Shown: positions 55,653 through 64,000 of the stretch, piece after piece
Numbering within the stretch: the first letter of the stretch is position 1
Layout of the letters: every line of letters starts with the position of its first letter
Assembly: GCF_014697195.1 (NCBI RefSeq)
Contig: NZ_JACJRJ010000004.1
Location: forward strand, 1 to 64,000
DNA from: Cylindrospermum sp. FACHB-282
GTDB lineage: Bacteria > Cyanobacteriota > Cyanobacteriia > Cyanobacteriales > Nostocaceae
Direction: 5' to 3'
Length of the DNA stretch: 64,000 nt
The notes under the pieces: model-generated
Told to the model about the DNA's origin: nothing
Seen by the model: only the letters and a program-made list of their open reading frames with translations
Database searches by the model: none
Translations under genes and position numbers: made by a program

Positions 55653-56718
55653 TCAAGTTAATCTTGCTTTCTAAATCAAAAATCACTCATCAGACAATTA
55701 GAGAAAAATCATTCATCCATGATAATTTAATCAGAGTAATTTAATATTTAGATTATTTGTTGTTTGTGTGAACTTTCGGACTTAATATGAAGAATTAGCA
55801 GATTTATTTTTTTAATTGCCTTCTTCATAAATTAGTTGTAGTTAATATGATATTTCTTTGGTTTTAAGCAAAACAATTCAAAATTTAAACAAAATTAAAG
55901 ACTGTTAAAGAAGGGTATTTTAACCCCGACTGTAGCAAGATCACCCATGGTAAAATAAGCCACCTGTAGACCTACGCCATTAGTATTCCCCTAGGCAATG
56001 GGTATTATACCCTTTCTTTCCTAATAATTTGTGGTACATTTTTGTTTGGCTGTTATGGGTGTTTAGACGCTACCATAATTGGCTATTTTTGATGTTTAAG
56101 TGCCTATTTAAAGATTAAATATAGAGACTCAGACAAGAGGTTTATCTCTACCTTGAGAAATATATCTTCTGGCTCCAACTTTAAGAAAGCTAGATTCATT
56201 AAGATTACTCAATTATTGTGATAAAAAAGCGCTAGTAATCGCGGCAATCTACACATAACTATCGTATATATAACAATATTATCTAATAAGTGAGTGAAAA
56301 TTTTTCTTGATAATTGCGGTATATGGGGTGAAATGAGCAACGGTACAGAAAGTTACCTAAGGCTGAAACGGTTACTACACAGGCATTCTAATCATCCTGT
56401 TCATTAGGGTTGTCTGGATCACGCGATCGCATTTTCCCCTGCATAACTGCAAGAGGCAAAGAGAAATGATAACGTCCCAACATATTGATGTGAGGTATCC
56501 GCTCAATAAGTCGGGGCGGACTACCCGAACAGAAACGATTTTGCGCCATTTGAGGCTTGCCGCTGAACGATTTACCCCGGATTATTGAGCGCTTACAAAC
56601 AAAATACTGTAAACTATTTGAGTATTAATGCTTGATTTCTCTAACAACGAGAAAATGTTGAAGGGTATACAAGTCTAATTCGCATCTAAATATTATGCAT
56701 CTAAACTTGAGGGGAAGG
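55653..56718. other. Long AT-rich intergenic stretch with a gene remnant
   Basis: About 1 kb. The first half is very AT-rich and holds a GGGTA/TACCC hairpin (56000-56012) followed by TTTCTTTCC. The second half includes a more GC-rich coding remnant (56388-56640, minus strand). Confidence 0.5.
56388..56640 (-). pseudogene. Degraded coding remnant, possibly transposase C-terminus
   Basis: On the minus strand an open frame ends at 56388 and reads back to about 56640 without a clear start. Its end is FCSGSPPRLIERIPHINMLG then RYHFSLPLAVMQGKMRSRDP. The HINxxGxY pattern near the C-terminus recalls Tn3-family transposases, whose last residues include EHINRFGDY-like sequence, but this is weak. Base composition differs from the AT-rich flanks, consistent with an imported fragment. 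Confidence 0.35.
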
Positions 56719-57312
56719 ATGAAATTACTAGAGAAAGTGGCAGGTGTCATAGTTGGTACAGTAATAGCAACAGCGTCTAGTATTACTTCTGCCGAAGCTG
56801 CAAGTTTTCAACTATCGGGAAGGTTGAAGAGTGGGCAGACTTTCAGTGGAGTTTTCTCTACTAATCCATCTGCAACAGATGGATATATAGAAGAAGAATA
56901 TGGTAGGTACGATCTCAGCAGTTGGTCTGTAGAAGTTAGTAGAGTGCCTGGGAGCTATTCTTCCTCACCTCGAAATGGTTATGGTACTATCTTTGTAGAC
57001 CTTAGTGTTTCACCAGTCTACAAATTAGAGTTTTATACCATTCAAGATTTTTCCGTACTAGCTGTTCTTCTCAAACCGGAATTTTTAGTAGAAAATGACT
57101 CTCAACCAACAGCAGATGAACTAGTAAAAGCTAGCTTATTACCATTTAGAACTTTTGAAAATGGAAACTTAGAGTATTCCGAAGTAGCAAGTGTGAGTAT
57201 TACACAGGTTGCAGAACCTGTTCCTGAACCCCTGACTATTGCAGGAACAGTGTTTGCTGGTTCTATGGGGTGGTGGTTGAAGAGTAAGCGAAAAGGATTT
57301 TCCGCAGTATAA
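56719..57312 (+). CDS. PEP-CTERM-anchored exported protein
   Basis: ATG 56719 (197 residues) has GAGGGGAAGG just upstream. The signal peptide spans KLLEKVAGVIVGTVIATASSITSAEAAS. The body is beta-rich (SGRLKSGQTFSGVFSTNPSA). The C-terminus is a PEP-CTERM sorting signal: VPEPLTIAGTVFAGSMGWWLKSKRK, i.e. PEP, hydrophobic span, basic end. Exosortase would cut and anchor it in the envelope or pass it to the exopolysaccharide matrix. Function is otherwise unknown. Confidence 0.85.
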   Translation: MKLLEKVAGVIVGTVIATASSITSAEAASFQLSGRLKSGQTFSGVFSTNPSATDGYIEEEYGRYDLSSWSVEVSRVPGSYSSSPRNGYGTIFVDLSVSPVYKLEFYTIQDFSVLAVLLKPEFLVENDSQPTADELVKASLLPFRTFENGNLEYSEVASVSITQVAEPVPEPLTIAGTVFAGSMGWWLKSKRKGFSAV

Positions 57313-57320
57313 ACTTACTC

Positions 57321-57436
57321 AGGACTTACGCATTTATATTGGCAACAATACCTAGATTGGTCAAAAAGTAGCCCACTAACTGATTTGGAGTACCAAATTC
57401 AGTGGGGGACTTACGGCGTAATACTTAAAAAGTCCT
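57321..57436. mobile_element. Possible degenerate small MITE
   Basis: AGGACTTACGCAT at 57321 and, inverted, AGGACTT at 57430-57436 bracket about 116 bp, with a second GGACTTACG at about 57408. The ends resemble those of the 165-bp MITE, but the interior is different and no target duplication is clear. Confidence 0.35.
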
Positions 57437-57458
57437 ATAGCTGTAGTGTTCACAAAAT

Positions 57459-59669
57459 TTATCCTAGCAGCCGATACATAATCACCTTTCCTTTCCAATT
57501 TTCTTCCACAAAAACCAGGTACTCACCATTAGAACGACGAAAAGCGCGGATACCGTAGGGAATATCAATCCAGCCGCTTTCCTTGCCAACTTCTGGGCCT
57601 GGTTTTAACTTTTGTACAGCCTCTCCAGTGGCTGTCTTGTAAACATTCACCTCTGCGGTTTTCATGGTGACAGCAAACACATAATCTTCCGCCACACTCA
57701 TAGCAGCAGTTGATATTTCACGCTTGCCTGTAGTGTCGTAAGGAACCACAATTCGCCAGCGAGGAGTGACATTTCCTTGACTCCAATTGTCAAAACGGAC
57801 AATTTCCGATCCCACAACGCCGGAATCGTCACCGAATGCCGGATGATCTTTAGTGAAACCTGACAAATACATAGTATCTGTTTTGGGAAAATACTCGATT
57901 CGTCGTAGATCAGTAAATATGTTTGGCGTCTTTTGCTTTTGCATTGAACTATAGCTGTAGATAGGATTACCCTTGGCATCTAGTCCCTGTAAAGGATAGC
58001 GCCGGATACCAACGCCATCTTGAGTTCGCAAGGTTTTCCAAACATCTCCTTTGCTGTCTACCCACCAACCTCCTATGTAGGGATAATCTTGGCTGGTATC
58101 ATATTCATTGTTGTCAAAGCTACCATTACCGTTGCGATCGCCCCAAATCCATTCCCCTTTTGCTGGTTGATAGCTTGGCCAATTGCCAGCAATGGATTTT
58201 TTATTCTCGCCATTACTACCCACAAACATCCCAGCGGGAATAGCAATTTTGCCATCTGTAGCTGTATTGAAACGATAAATTTGCAAAAAGCTGCCATACA
58301 TATCTGTCAGGAACAAAAAAGGCTGGCCAAGTATGCGGCGAACAAAGGTGGCATCTGGGGATGTGTGCAGGCGCGGATCTTGGGGATATTTGAAAGCATT
58401 CACAGTGTAGCCTTTATAAGTCCACTGTTTACCAGCAGGCTGACTGTAATTCATCAAGTACTGTTCTTGCTTGGTGAATACATCTATGCCATCAGTTTGA
58501 GGATCAACATCAGCATTATCGACAAATATCAACCCTAGTAATTGCCACTGCTGTTTCCCTGATGACGAAAACTGCCTTAAATCCGTCCCTGATTTGTTGA
58601 AACCATTACTATTGACATAGATATTGCCAGCAGCATCTGTGCCTACCCCCGTAATACCATAAAGTTTTAAATCTTGAACTTCACCAGGCACACCTGCATA
58701 AATACCCCCTTTGCTGCCAAAACTGCCCACCTGCACCGGCTGGCTTTTGATGTTGTAAATCAGCACTTGCTGGCGTGGCCCGTTTTCTGCCAATAACAGT
58801 CTACCTTGATGATCAATTGCGATCGCAGTTGGTTCAACAACATCTGCAATCTGTTGGGGTAATTTTTTCCCCCTCTGGGAATAATGGCTAATCTTAGCCA
58901 AATTACTCCCATTTTTGCCCTGAATAATCCAGAGATTCCCTTGTAAATCAACAGTTATTGCACCCGGTAAGGCAACGGCAAAGCTGTCTAACTCCTGCAT
59001 TGTATCGGTATTGTAGACCCGAATTCGGTTGGCAGCAGCATCACTTACATACAACTTATTCAGCGCCGTTGCCAAGCCTGTAACTTCGCTTTTATTGCTA
59101 GTAATTAACATACTTTTATCCCAACCACGCCCTCCAGGAAACGGCGCAGGTTTTCCAGATAAGTCATAGCGTCTGACACAGTACCAAGTTGTCCCCACTG
59201 GGGGATAACCGTTTTCTGTTTTGCCAGTTGCACCCTGAACCATAGCAATGTAAACATATTTACTATCTGCTGTCACAGCCTTACCGCCGCCGCGACTCCA
59301 GCCATGAGTATCATCAAGGGCAGCAATCATCTTGCCATCTTTATATATTCCTGCCTCTGTTCCAGCTTCATCCCAGTGGCTGTTAGTATAGACTATGCCG
59401 TTGGCAGCAACATACATCCCCTCTATATTGTTTTGTACCCGGAGTTTTCCGCTACCAACAGTATTACCAATCCATGAAGTTTTATATGTTTTTGCAGGTG
59501 TTGCCGTAATAGCCCAGTCTGTTGTTATGGACAAGCTAGTAATAATTATCCCAACAGTCAGACTAACTAAAAATTTGAGAATTTTTCTCTGGCTCAAATA
59601 TCTAATTTTCGGTAGCAGAAATATTTTTTTTATCAAAACTTTGAAACTTGTAATTTTTGTTTGATCCAT
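57459..59669 (-). CDS. Exported NHL/beta-propeller-like protein with EF-hand-like loop
   Basis: The 736-residue protein starts with an N-terminal membrane anchor or signal (ILKFLVSLTVGIIITSLSITTDWAI). The body shows repeated NHL/SMP-30-like propeller blades: IEGMYVAANGIVYTNSH, VTGLATALNKLYVSDAAANRIRVYNTDTM, GAITVDLQGNLWIIQG, PTAIAIDHQGRLLLAENG, ITGVGTDAAGNIYVNSNGF. An EF-hand-type calcium loop, DRNGNGSFDNNEYD, lies around residue 515. Catalysis is not evident. It is likely periplasmic or surface-located and may bind a sugar, lactone or metal; a cell-envelope role would suit the context. Confidence 0.75.
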   Translation of the reverse strand: MDQTKITSFKVLIKKIFLLPKIRYLSQRKILKFLVSLTVGIIITSLSITTDWAITATPAKTYKTSWIGNTVGSGKLRVQNNIEGMYVAANGIVYTNSHWDEAGTEAGIYKDGKMIAALDDTHGWSRGGGKAVTADSKYVYIAMVQGATGKTENGYPPVGTTWYCVRRYDLSGKPAPFPGGRGWDKSMLITSNKSEVTGLATALNKLYVSDAAANRIRVYNTDTMQELDSFAVALPGAITVDLQGNLWIIQGKNGSNLAKISHYSQRGKKLPQQIADVVEPTAIAIDHQGRLLLAENGPRQQVLIYNIKSQPVQVGSFGSKGGIYAGVPGEVQDLKLYGITGVGTDAAGNIYVNSNGFNKSGTDLRQFSSSGKQQWQLLGLIFVDNADVDPQTDGIDVFTKQEQYLMNYSQPAGKQWTYKGYTVNAFKYPQDPRLHTSPDATFVRRILGQPFLFLTDMYGSFLQIYRFNTATDGKIAIPAGMFVGSNGENKKSIAGNWPSYQPAKGEWIWGDRNGNGSFDNNEYDTSQDYPYIGGWWVDSKGDVWKTLRTQDGVGIRRYPLQGLDAKGNPIYSYSSMQKQKTPNIFTDLRRIEYFPKTDTMYLSGFTKDHPAFGDDSGVVGSEIVRFDNWSQGNVTPRWRIVVPYDTTGKREISTAAMSVAEDYVFAVTMKTAEVNVYKTATGEAVQKLKPGPEVGKESGWIDIPYGIRAFRRSNGEYLVFVEENWKGKVIMYRLLG

Positions 59670-60854
59670 TACTTTTTCGAGTATTCCTAAAAATCATGTA
59701 TTTCTTGAAAGAGATATACATTACAGATTAATAAACTGCAATTTTCAGCACAATATTACTAAGAATTACTGAGGATTCTTGGCAAATCTTTCCTGTTAAC
59801 CCTGTGTTGGCTGATGAAATGCATTAGAAAATCTAAAGATAAAAAGCCATATCAAACCAACAAAACCTGATAAAATAGACCTTTTTCACCTAGCTCTATA
59901 CATCTCTGACTCGGTTGTGTACTGTTATATTTATTTGCACCAAGTTCCTTAAAATAAATCCACCTAAAAGCAAAAGCATTTATACATAATTAGTTTTTTT
60001 ATTGAAAGGAGATATATACATAAGCTAACAAAAACTTGATATTTAAAAAGGATTTTATCAAATCTTTATAAAAGCTACATGAGTTTTTAAAATTTATCTA
60101 ATTAAATAAAAACCATTTATTCTAGTAGGTATTAATTTTTGCTTTTTAGACATAAAAAATAGTCAATAATTATACATATTCCTTGATAGCTAATTACTTT
60201 ATTTAGATAATTATTCTAGAATTTACGCGTTGACAAAAAACGATAAATATGGTCATCGGTTTTATTCATTGAAAATCTTAATCCGTGCGTTAGGGAACCC
60301 ACGCTACGGGTAGGATGGGTAAAGAGACGCATCAAAAAAGCCTGAAAAGAGGGTAAAGAGAGTACAGTGCGTAAGTCCTATTATTCTGATATAAATATTT
60401 AGTCGTAGTCCGAGTTAAATTAGATATACCAATGTTCAGTAAGGATTATATTCATTGTAAATAACATTCCGTAGTTAACAAAAGCACAGATAGAAAATCC
60501 TTAGTTGACAGGATAATATAAATAGTTTATAACTGAGTACCCTATTATCTAAAAGCCCACCACGTAATATTTTTATACGTATTGACGATGATATAGCTAA
60601 AATAAATATTTATTTTTTAAATAAAGCTTAATTTTGATTTTATCCGGATTTGCATTTTGATATATTTAATTGTTACTATATTAATATTTTGGAATACAAT
60701 CTGTATACAGTATGACTTTTAAAATTGAATTTATGCATAGAATAGCAGAGTATAAGTACTAGCAACATCAATTTACTGCTGAATATAAAAAAGCGGTTGA
60801 GCTTGGTGTGGAAGCAAACAGACGCACGCTCAATACATCGGAGGAGACATATCG
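59670..60854. other. Long AT-rich intergenic region with MITE copy 3
   Basis: 1.2 kb, very AT-rich. It contains the third MITE copy and, at its right end, GGAGGAG (60840-60846), 8 bp before the GTG start of the next gene. No other gene seen. Confidence 0.6.
60217..60380. mobile_element. MITE copy 3 (164 bp), diverged
   Basis: Ends TAGAATTTACGCG and inverted TAGGACTTACGCA; the flanking TTATTC is duplicated. More diverged from copies 1 and 2 (GTGCGTTAGGGAACCCACG, GGGTAAAGAGACGCATC), and with its internal hairpins partly decayed, so it is older. Confidence 0.8.
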
Positions 60855-62024
60855 GTGGACGGTAACAAAGAAATTTCTGTTTTAGCATCTGCATCTATTC
60901 TTACCTTAGGATTAGGTTGGTTTCCCAAAAGCCCTGGAGGATTGGAAAGGTATATTTATGAATTAACCCATAAATTAGCAGCAAATCAAGACCAAGTTGA
61001 ATTATGTGGAGTTGATCTACCAGAAGCTGAATCAAATGTACCGATTAAGCTGACTAACTTGGCTACTCCAGATAGTCCTATTTGGCAGAGGCTTTGGTCA
61101 ATTCGTACTAACTTCCAAAAAACAAGAATAGGAAAACCTGATGCAATTAATCTACATTTTGCATTATATAGCTTTCCTATTTTGGATCTTTTACCCAAGG
61201 GAGTGCCTATTACCTTTAATTTTCATGGCCCTTGGGCATCGGAAAGCCAGCAAGAGGTGGTTAATAATAAACTCAGTATTCTTCTGAAGCGTCGGCTGAT
61301 AGAACAAACTACTTATAATCGCTGTGATCGTTTTATTGTTCTTAGTAAAGCTTTTGGGAATATTTTACATGAAAGATATCAAATTCCCTGGAGCAAAATA
61401 CACATTATCCCTGGTGGAGTAGATATTAATCACTTCCAAGCAAATTTATCACCCCAAGAAGCACGTACACAACTAAACTGGCCTAGCAATCGCCCCATCT
61501 TATTTACATCCCGTCGCTTAGTGCATCGGATGGGAATTGACAAATTATTGCAGGCATTAGCTATAATTAAACCGAGAATTCCTGATGTTTGGCTGGCGAT
61601 TGCCGGTCGTGGTCATATTCAAGCTTCACTCCAACAACAAGCTAAAGAATTGGGACTAGAAGACAACGTTAAATTTTTAGGTTTCTTGCCTGATGAACAG
61701 TTACCTGTAGCTTACCAAGCCGCTGATTTGGCTGTTATGCCTAGTCAATCTTTTGAAGGTTTTGGATTAGCAATTCTAGAATCTCTAGCCTGTGGTACTC
61801 CCGTTTTATGCACTCCAGTAGGGGGAATGCCAGAAATTTTACAAAGATTTTCACCGGATTTAATTACTGATTCTATCGCCGTCGCCAGCATTGCTGAAAA
61901 GTTAGAACAGGTGCTACTAGAAAAAATCCCCATACCTTCACGGGCAGATTGTCGCCAATACACAATCACTAACTATGATTGGACTAAAATCGCTCAGGAA
62001 ATCCGGCAAGTTCTATTAGCTTAA
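60855..62024 (+). CDS. Glycosyltransferase family 4
   Basis: The 389-residue GT4 starts at GTG 60855, supported by a strong GGAGGAG. Motifs: GWFPKSPGGLERYIYEL (donor loop), ILFTSRRLVHRMGIDKLLQAL, and EGFGLAILESLACGTPVLCTPVGGMPE. It is likely a separate unit from the main island, together with the next gene. Confidence 0.9.
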   Translation: MDGNKEISVLASASILTLGLGWFPKSPGGLERYIYELTHKLAANQDQVELCGVDLPEAESNVPIKLTNLATPDSPIWQRLWSIRTNFQKTRIGKPDAINLHFALYSFPILDLLPKGVPITFNFHGPWASESQQEVVNNKLSILLKRRLIEQTTYNRCDRFIVLSKAFGNILHERYQIPWSKIHIIPGGVDINHFQANLSPQEARTQLNWPSNRPILFTSRRLVHRMGIDKLLQALAIIKPRIPDVWLAIAGRGHIQASLQQQAKELGLEDNVKFLGFLPDEQLPVAYQAADLAVMPSQSFEGFGLAILESLACGTPVLCTPVGGMPEILQRFSPDLITDSIAVASIAEKLEQVLLEKIPIPSRADCRQYTITNYDWTKIAQEIRQVLLA

Positions 62025-62180
62025 AATACTGTAATTCCATTACTCCATCCTACTATTTAACTTAGGGTGGGGTAAGGAATTCAAAATTCAAAATTCAAAA
62101 GCTAGTATTGGCAATTATTTTGGCTGGTGAATATAGGCAAATCAAAGTTGAAATAGGTTATCTCTAGGAAATTTAATTTA

Positions 62181-63332
62181 ATGAAAATTCTTTTTTTAGA
62201 CCAAAGCGGTAAACCCGGTGGTGCAGAATTATGTCTAATAGATATTGCTAAACCATATCGCGATCGCGCACTTGTTGGTTTATTTGCAGATGGTGACTTT
62301 AGAAATTTACTCCAGCAGCATCATATCCCAGTAGAGATATTAGCAAATCAAGCCATCCAAGTTCGGAAACAAAGCAGTTTGCTACAAGCTTTAGGCAGTC
62401 TAGGACAACTGACGCCCTTAATTAATAAGGTAGTCCAAATATCCCGTGAATATGATTTAATCTATGCCAATACCCAAAAAGCATTAGTCGTTGGTGCGAT
62501 CGCCAGTTTTTTCGCCCGTCGCCCTCTAGTCTATCATTTACATGATATTCTTTCTCTAGAGCATTTTAGCAAAACTAACCTCCGCGTAGCTGTCACCCTA
62601 GCAAATCGCTTCGCTTCATTAGTAATTGCCAATTCTCAAGCTAGTAAAAAAGCATTTATCCAAGCAGGAGGACACCCAGAACTCATCGAGGTTGTCTATA
62701 ACGGTTTCAACCCTAAACTATATCACACTTGTGAAGCTAATGTCAAGCAATTACGGCAAGATTTAGGATTAACAGAAAAATTTGTAGTTGGACATTTTAG
62801 CCGGCTTGCACCTTGGAAAGGGCAACATATTTTAATTGATGCCATTGCTAAATCTCCGCCCCAGGTGACAGCAATTTTAGTTGGTGATGCACTCTTTGGC
62901 GAACAAGATTATGTCCAAGAGTTACACCAACAAGTTACAGAACTAGGATTAGAAAACCGGGTTAAATTTTTAGGATTTCGCTCAGATATTCCCCAATTAA
63001 TGGCAGCTTGTAATTTAGTAGCTCATACCTCCACTTCTCCAGAACCTTTTGGTAGAGTAATAGTTGAAGGAATGCTCTGCGGAAGACCTGTAGTTGCAGC
63101 CAAAGCCGGGGGTGCAACAGAATTAGTTGAACCGGGAATTAATGGTTTTTTAGTCACACCAGGAGAACCCCAGGAATTAGCAAAAGTTATTAGCTTCTGT
63201 AGTGAAGAAACAGAAAAAACTGCAACTATAGCGAGTCATGCTAGAACTATTGCTAGTCAGCATTTTGATGTGACAACTATTAATCAGCAAATTGAACAAT
63301 TGCTTAAATCAGTACTTGGCAATAATTCATAA
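62181..63332 (+). CDS. Glycosyltransferase family 4
   Basis: The 383-residue GT4 has MKILFLDQSGKPGGAELCLIDIAKPYRDRA, VGHFSRLAPWKGQHILIDAI and SPEPFGRVIVEGMLCGRPVVAAKAGGATELV, with the EX7E pair. It lies 156 bp after the previous GT4 in the same direction. Confidence 0.9.
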   Translation: MKILFLDQSGKPGGAELCLIDIAKPYRDRALVGLFADGDFRNLLQQHHIPVEILANQAIQVRKQSSLLQALGSLGQLTPLINKVVQISREYDLIYANTQKALVVGAIASFFARRPLVYHLHDILSLEHFSKTNLRVAVTLANRFASLVIANSQASKKAFIQAGGHPELIEVVYNGFNPKLYHTCEANVKQLRQDLGLTEKFVVGHFSRLAPWKGQHILIDAIAKSPPQVTAILVGDALFGEQDYVQELHQQVTELGLENRVKFLGFRSDIPQLMAACNLVAHTSTSPEPFGRVIVEGMLCGRPVVAAKAGGATELVEPGINGFLVTPGEPQELAKVISFCSEETEKTATIASHARTIASQHFDVTTINQQIEQLLKSVLGNNS

Positions 63333-63379
63333 ATTGCTGCTATGATTAACGATATAAATTTATTAAGTTACAAATTAAT

Positions 63380-63411
63380 TAGGGCGGGCAAGATGCCCAC
63401 CCCACAAGAGT
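63380..63411. repeat. Dispersed GGGCGGGCAAGATGCCCACCCC motif
   Basis: A near-palindromic GC-rich motif (GGGCGGGCA AGA TGCCCACCCC) in an AT-rich stretch, of a kind often seen repeated in cyanobacterial genomes. It is downstream of the GT4 stop and could also act as a hairpin. Confidence 0.5.
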
Positions 63412-63429
63412 TTGATCAAATTTCGCTGA

Positions 63430-63693
63430 TTACGCTGCTTCTCGCAGTTGTGTGGAGACACTCATTTCTGGAAATGAGAGCGAGAGTTGTTCGGCTGGTG
63501 ACACTGCTGCTTGTTCTAATACCTGAACTTCAATATTCACACTCACCAAATAGCTACCTGTATCAGCACCCACCGCTTCGGCAATTAATTTGGCAATGTC
63601 TGGACGTTTTGCAGTTAGCGGGTCACGTAAGATACAACGATCCCATTCGTGCTTGGCAGTCGGATTGAGGCTGAGAATATAATGTTTAATCAT
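63430..63693 (-). CDS. Orphan 87-residue protein under a candidate LexA-controlled promoter
   Basis: The protein (MIKHYILSLNPTAKHEWD, then CILRDPLTAKRPDIAKLIAEAVGADTGSYLVSVNIEVQVLEQ) has no family I recognise. It looks globular: alternating beta-alpha-beta with a helix KRPDIAKLIAEAVGA, and an acidic or flexible tail. It is supported as a gene by AAGG 7 bp before ATG 63693 and by a near-consensus promoter further upstream (TTGCCA, 17-bp spacer, TATAAT) that contains a LexA-box match. SOS control, and thus a DNA-damage-related role, is inference. Confidence 0.72.
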   Translation of the reverse strand: MIKHYILSLNPTAKHEWDRCILRDPLTAKRPDIAKLIAEAVGADTGSYLVSVNIEVQVLEQAAVSPAEQLSLSFPEMSVSTQLREAA

Positions 63694-63750
63694 GAACTAA
63701 CCTTGAATCCATCTTCCATTTGGCTGTGACAGCGCGATCGCTATCTATCT

Positions 63751-63779
63751 ATTATAGTACAAAGGTACTAATTTGGCAA
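63751..63779 (-). promoter_or_regulatory. Sigma-70 promoter with embedded LexA box
   Basis: Read leftwards: TTGCCA (63779-63774), 17-bp spacer, TATAAT (63756-63751). The spacer is nearly filled by the palindrome TAGTACAAAGGTACTA (63755-63770), whose core AGTACAAAGGTACT (63756-63769) matches RGTACNNNDGTWCB at every position on both strands. It drives the 87-residue orphan. Confidence 0.7.
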
Positions 63780-63798
63780 GATGAGAAGGTAAACGGCA

Positions 63799-63831
63799 AG
63801 ATACCCGACTTCTCTAAGAAGTCGGGTATCT
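63799..63831. repeat. CCCGACTTCT palindrome
   Basis: AGATACCCGACTTCT and AGAAGTCGGGTATCT form a perfect 15-bp stem with a 3-base loop, with no U-run. Third member of the family found at 39801 and 52283; it may end transcription of a gene arriving from the right. Confidence 0.7.
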
Positions 63832-64000
63832 GAGATATCAATGTTCACAAATCTAATAAGGCTGTATTATTCTATGCGTAGTTTATATAAATTTACGTGA
63901 CTTTACGTAAAGTTAATAATAACGTTAATGATTTGCCTGTACATTGGATCTGTCTGCTAAAAAAAGGCAACGTAACTCCAATGTTCAAAACAACACTTCT
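63832..64000. other. AT-rich end of the window
   Basis: No gene start or element is clear in these 170 bases. Confidence 0.5.

Noticed and set aside
63342-63668. 108-codon plus-strand frame after the last GT4
   Set aside because: Antisense to the 87-residue gene, which has promoter and ribosome-site support.
1-64000. CRISPR arrays
   Set aside because: The tandem arrays seen are 7-bp heptamers or 71-bp units without spacer diversity, so they are not CRISPR.
1-64000. tRNA or rRNA genes
   Set aside because: No T-loop GTTCRA pattern with a matching acceptor stem was spotted by eye; a tRNAscan-type search would be decisive.

Overview
The window looks like chromosomal DNA of a filamentous, heterocyst-forming cyanobacterium (Nostocales, Nostoc/Anabaena type). 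The evidence is: many copies of the HIP1 octamer GCGATCGC; cyanobacterial families (ndhH, a DXCF cyanobacteriochrome GAF protein, a PatA-type PATAN response regulator, a PEP-CTERM protein); 7-bp tandem repeats of the CCATTAC type; and a large exopolysaccharide locus whose content and order match what is known as the heterocyst envelope polysaccharide (HEP) island. Layout, 1-27 kb: housekeeping and accessory genes on both strands. A broken IS200/IS605 tnpB end (1-452) is followed by a VOC protein, a stand-alone cyanobacteriochrome, ndhH, rsmH, a Uma2 nuclease-like gene, a padR operon, a hicBA toxin-antitoxin pair, a double-ATPase peptide ABC gene, ssb with a LexA-box-like site, an FAD monooxygenase-like gene, a UgpC/MalK-type ATPase, a small repeat protein with a double-glycine-like leader, a sugar nucleotidyltransferase fused to a degenerate phosphomutase domain, pheT, and a PATAN-REC regulator. 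At 23.3-27.1 kb is a VWA / PP2C phosphatase / kinase triad of the TerY-P (YegL-YegK-YegI) type, whose kinase carries a zinc-ribbon-like segment, a membrane span and TPRs. Layout, 27.4-52.3 kb: about nineteen genes in one direction form the HEP-like island. They include sugar nucleotide enzymes (rfbF, lhgO-like, SDR, rfbC, SAF oxidoreductase), a 2OG dioxygenase-like protein, many GT2/GT4 glycosyltransferases, a Wzz/BY-kinase protein, a HepC-like priming transferase, the HepA-like ABC exporter and a Wzy-like membrane protein. The island ends at a strong terminator at 52.3 kb. Together the genes would make activated sugars, build a lipid-linked repeat unit, export and polymerise it. Layout, 52.5-64 kb: an aspartoacylase-like gene, further glycosyltransferases, a PIG-L deacetylase, a PEP-CTERM protein, a secreted beta-propeller protein, and long AT-rich intergenic stretches. 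The window closes with an 87-residue orphan whose promoter contains a perfect match to the cyanobacterial LexA-box consensus. Repeats: three 164-166 bp MITE copies with TAG(G/A)ACTTACGCA-type ends and target duplications, three 71-bp tandem units, several 7-bp repeat arrays, and three members of a CCCGACTTCTT palindrome family, at least two of which sit where a terminator is expected. I saw no tRNA, rRNA or CRISPR array.
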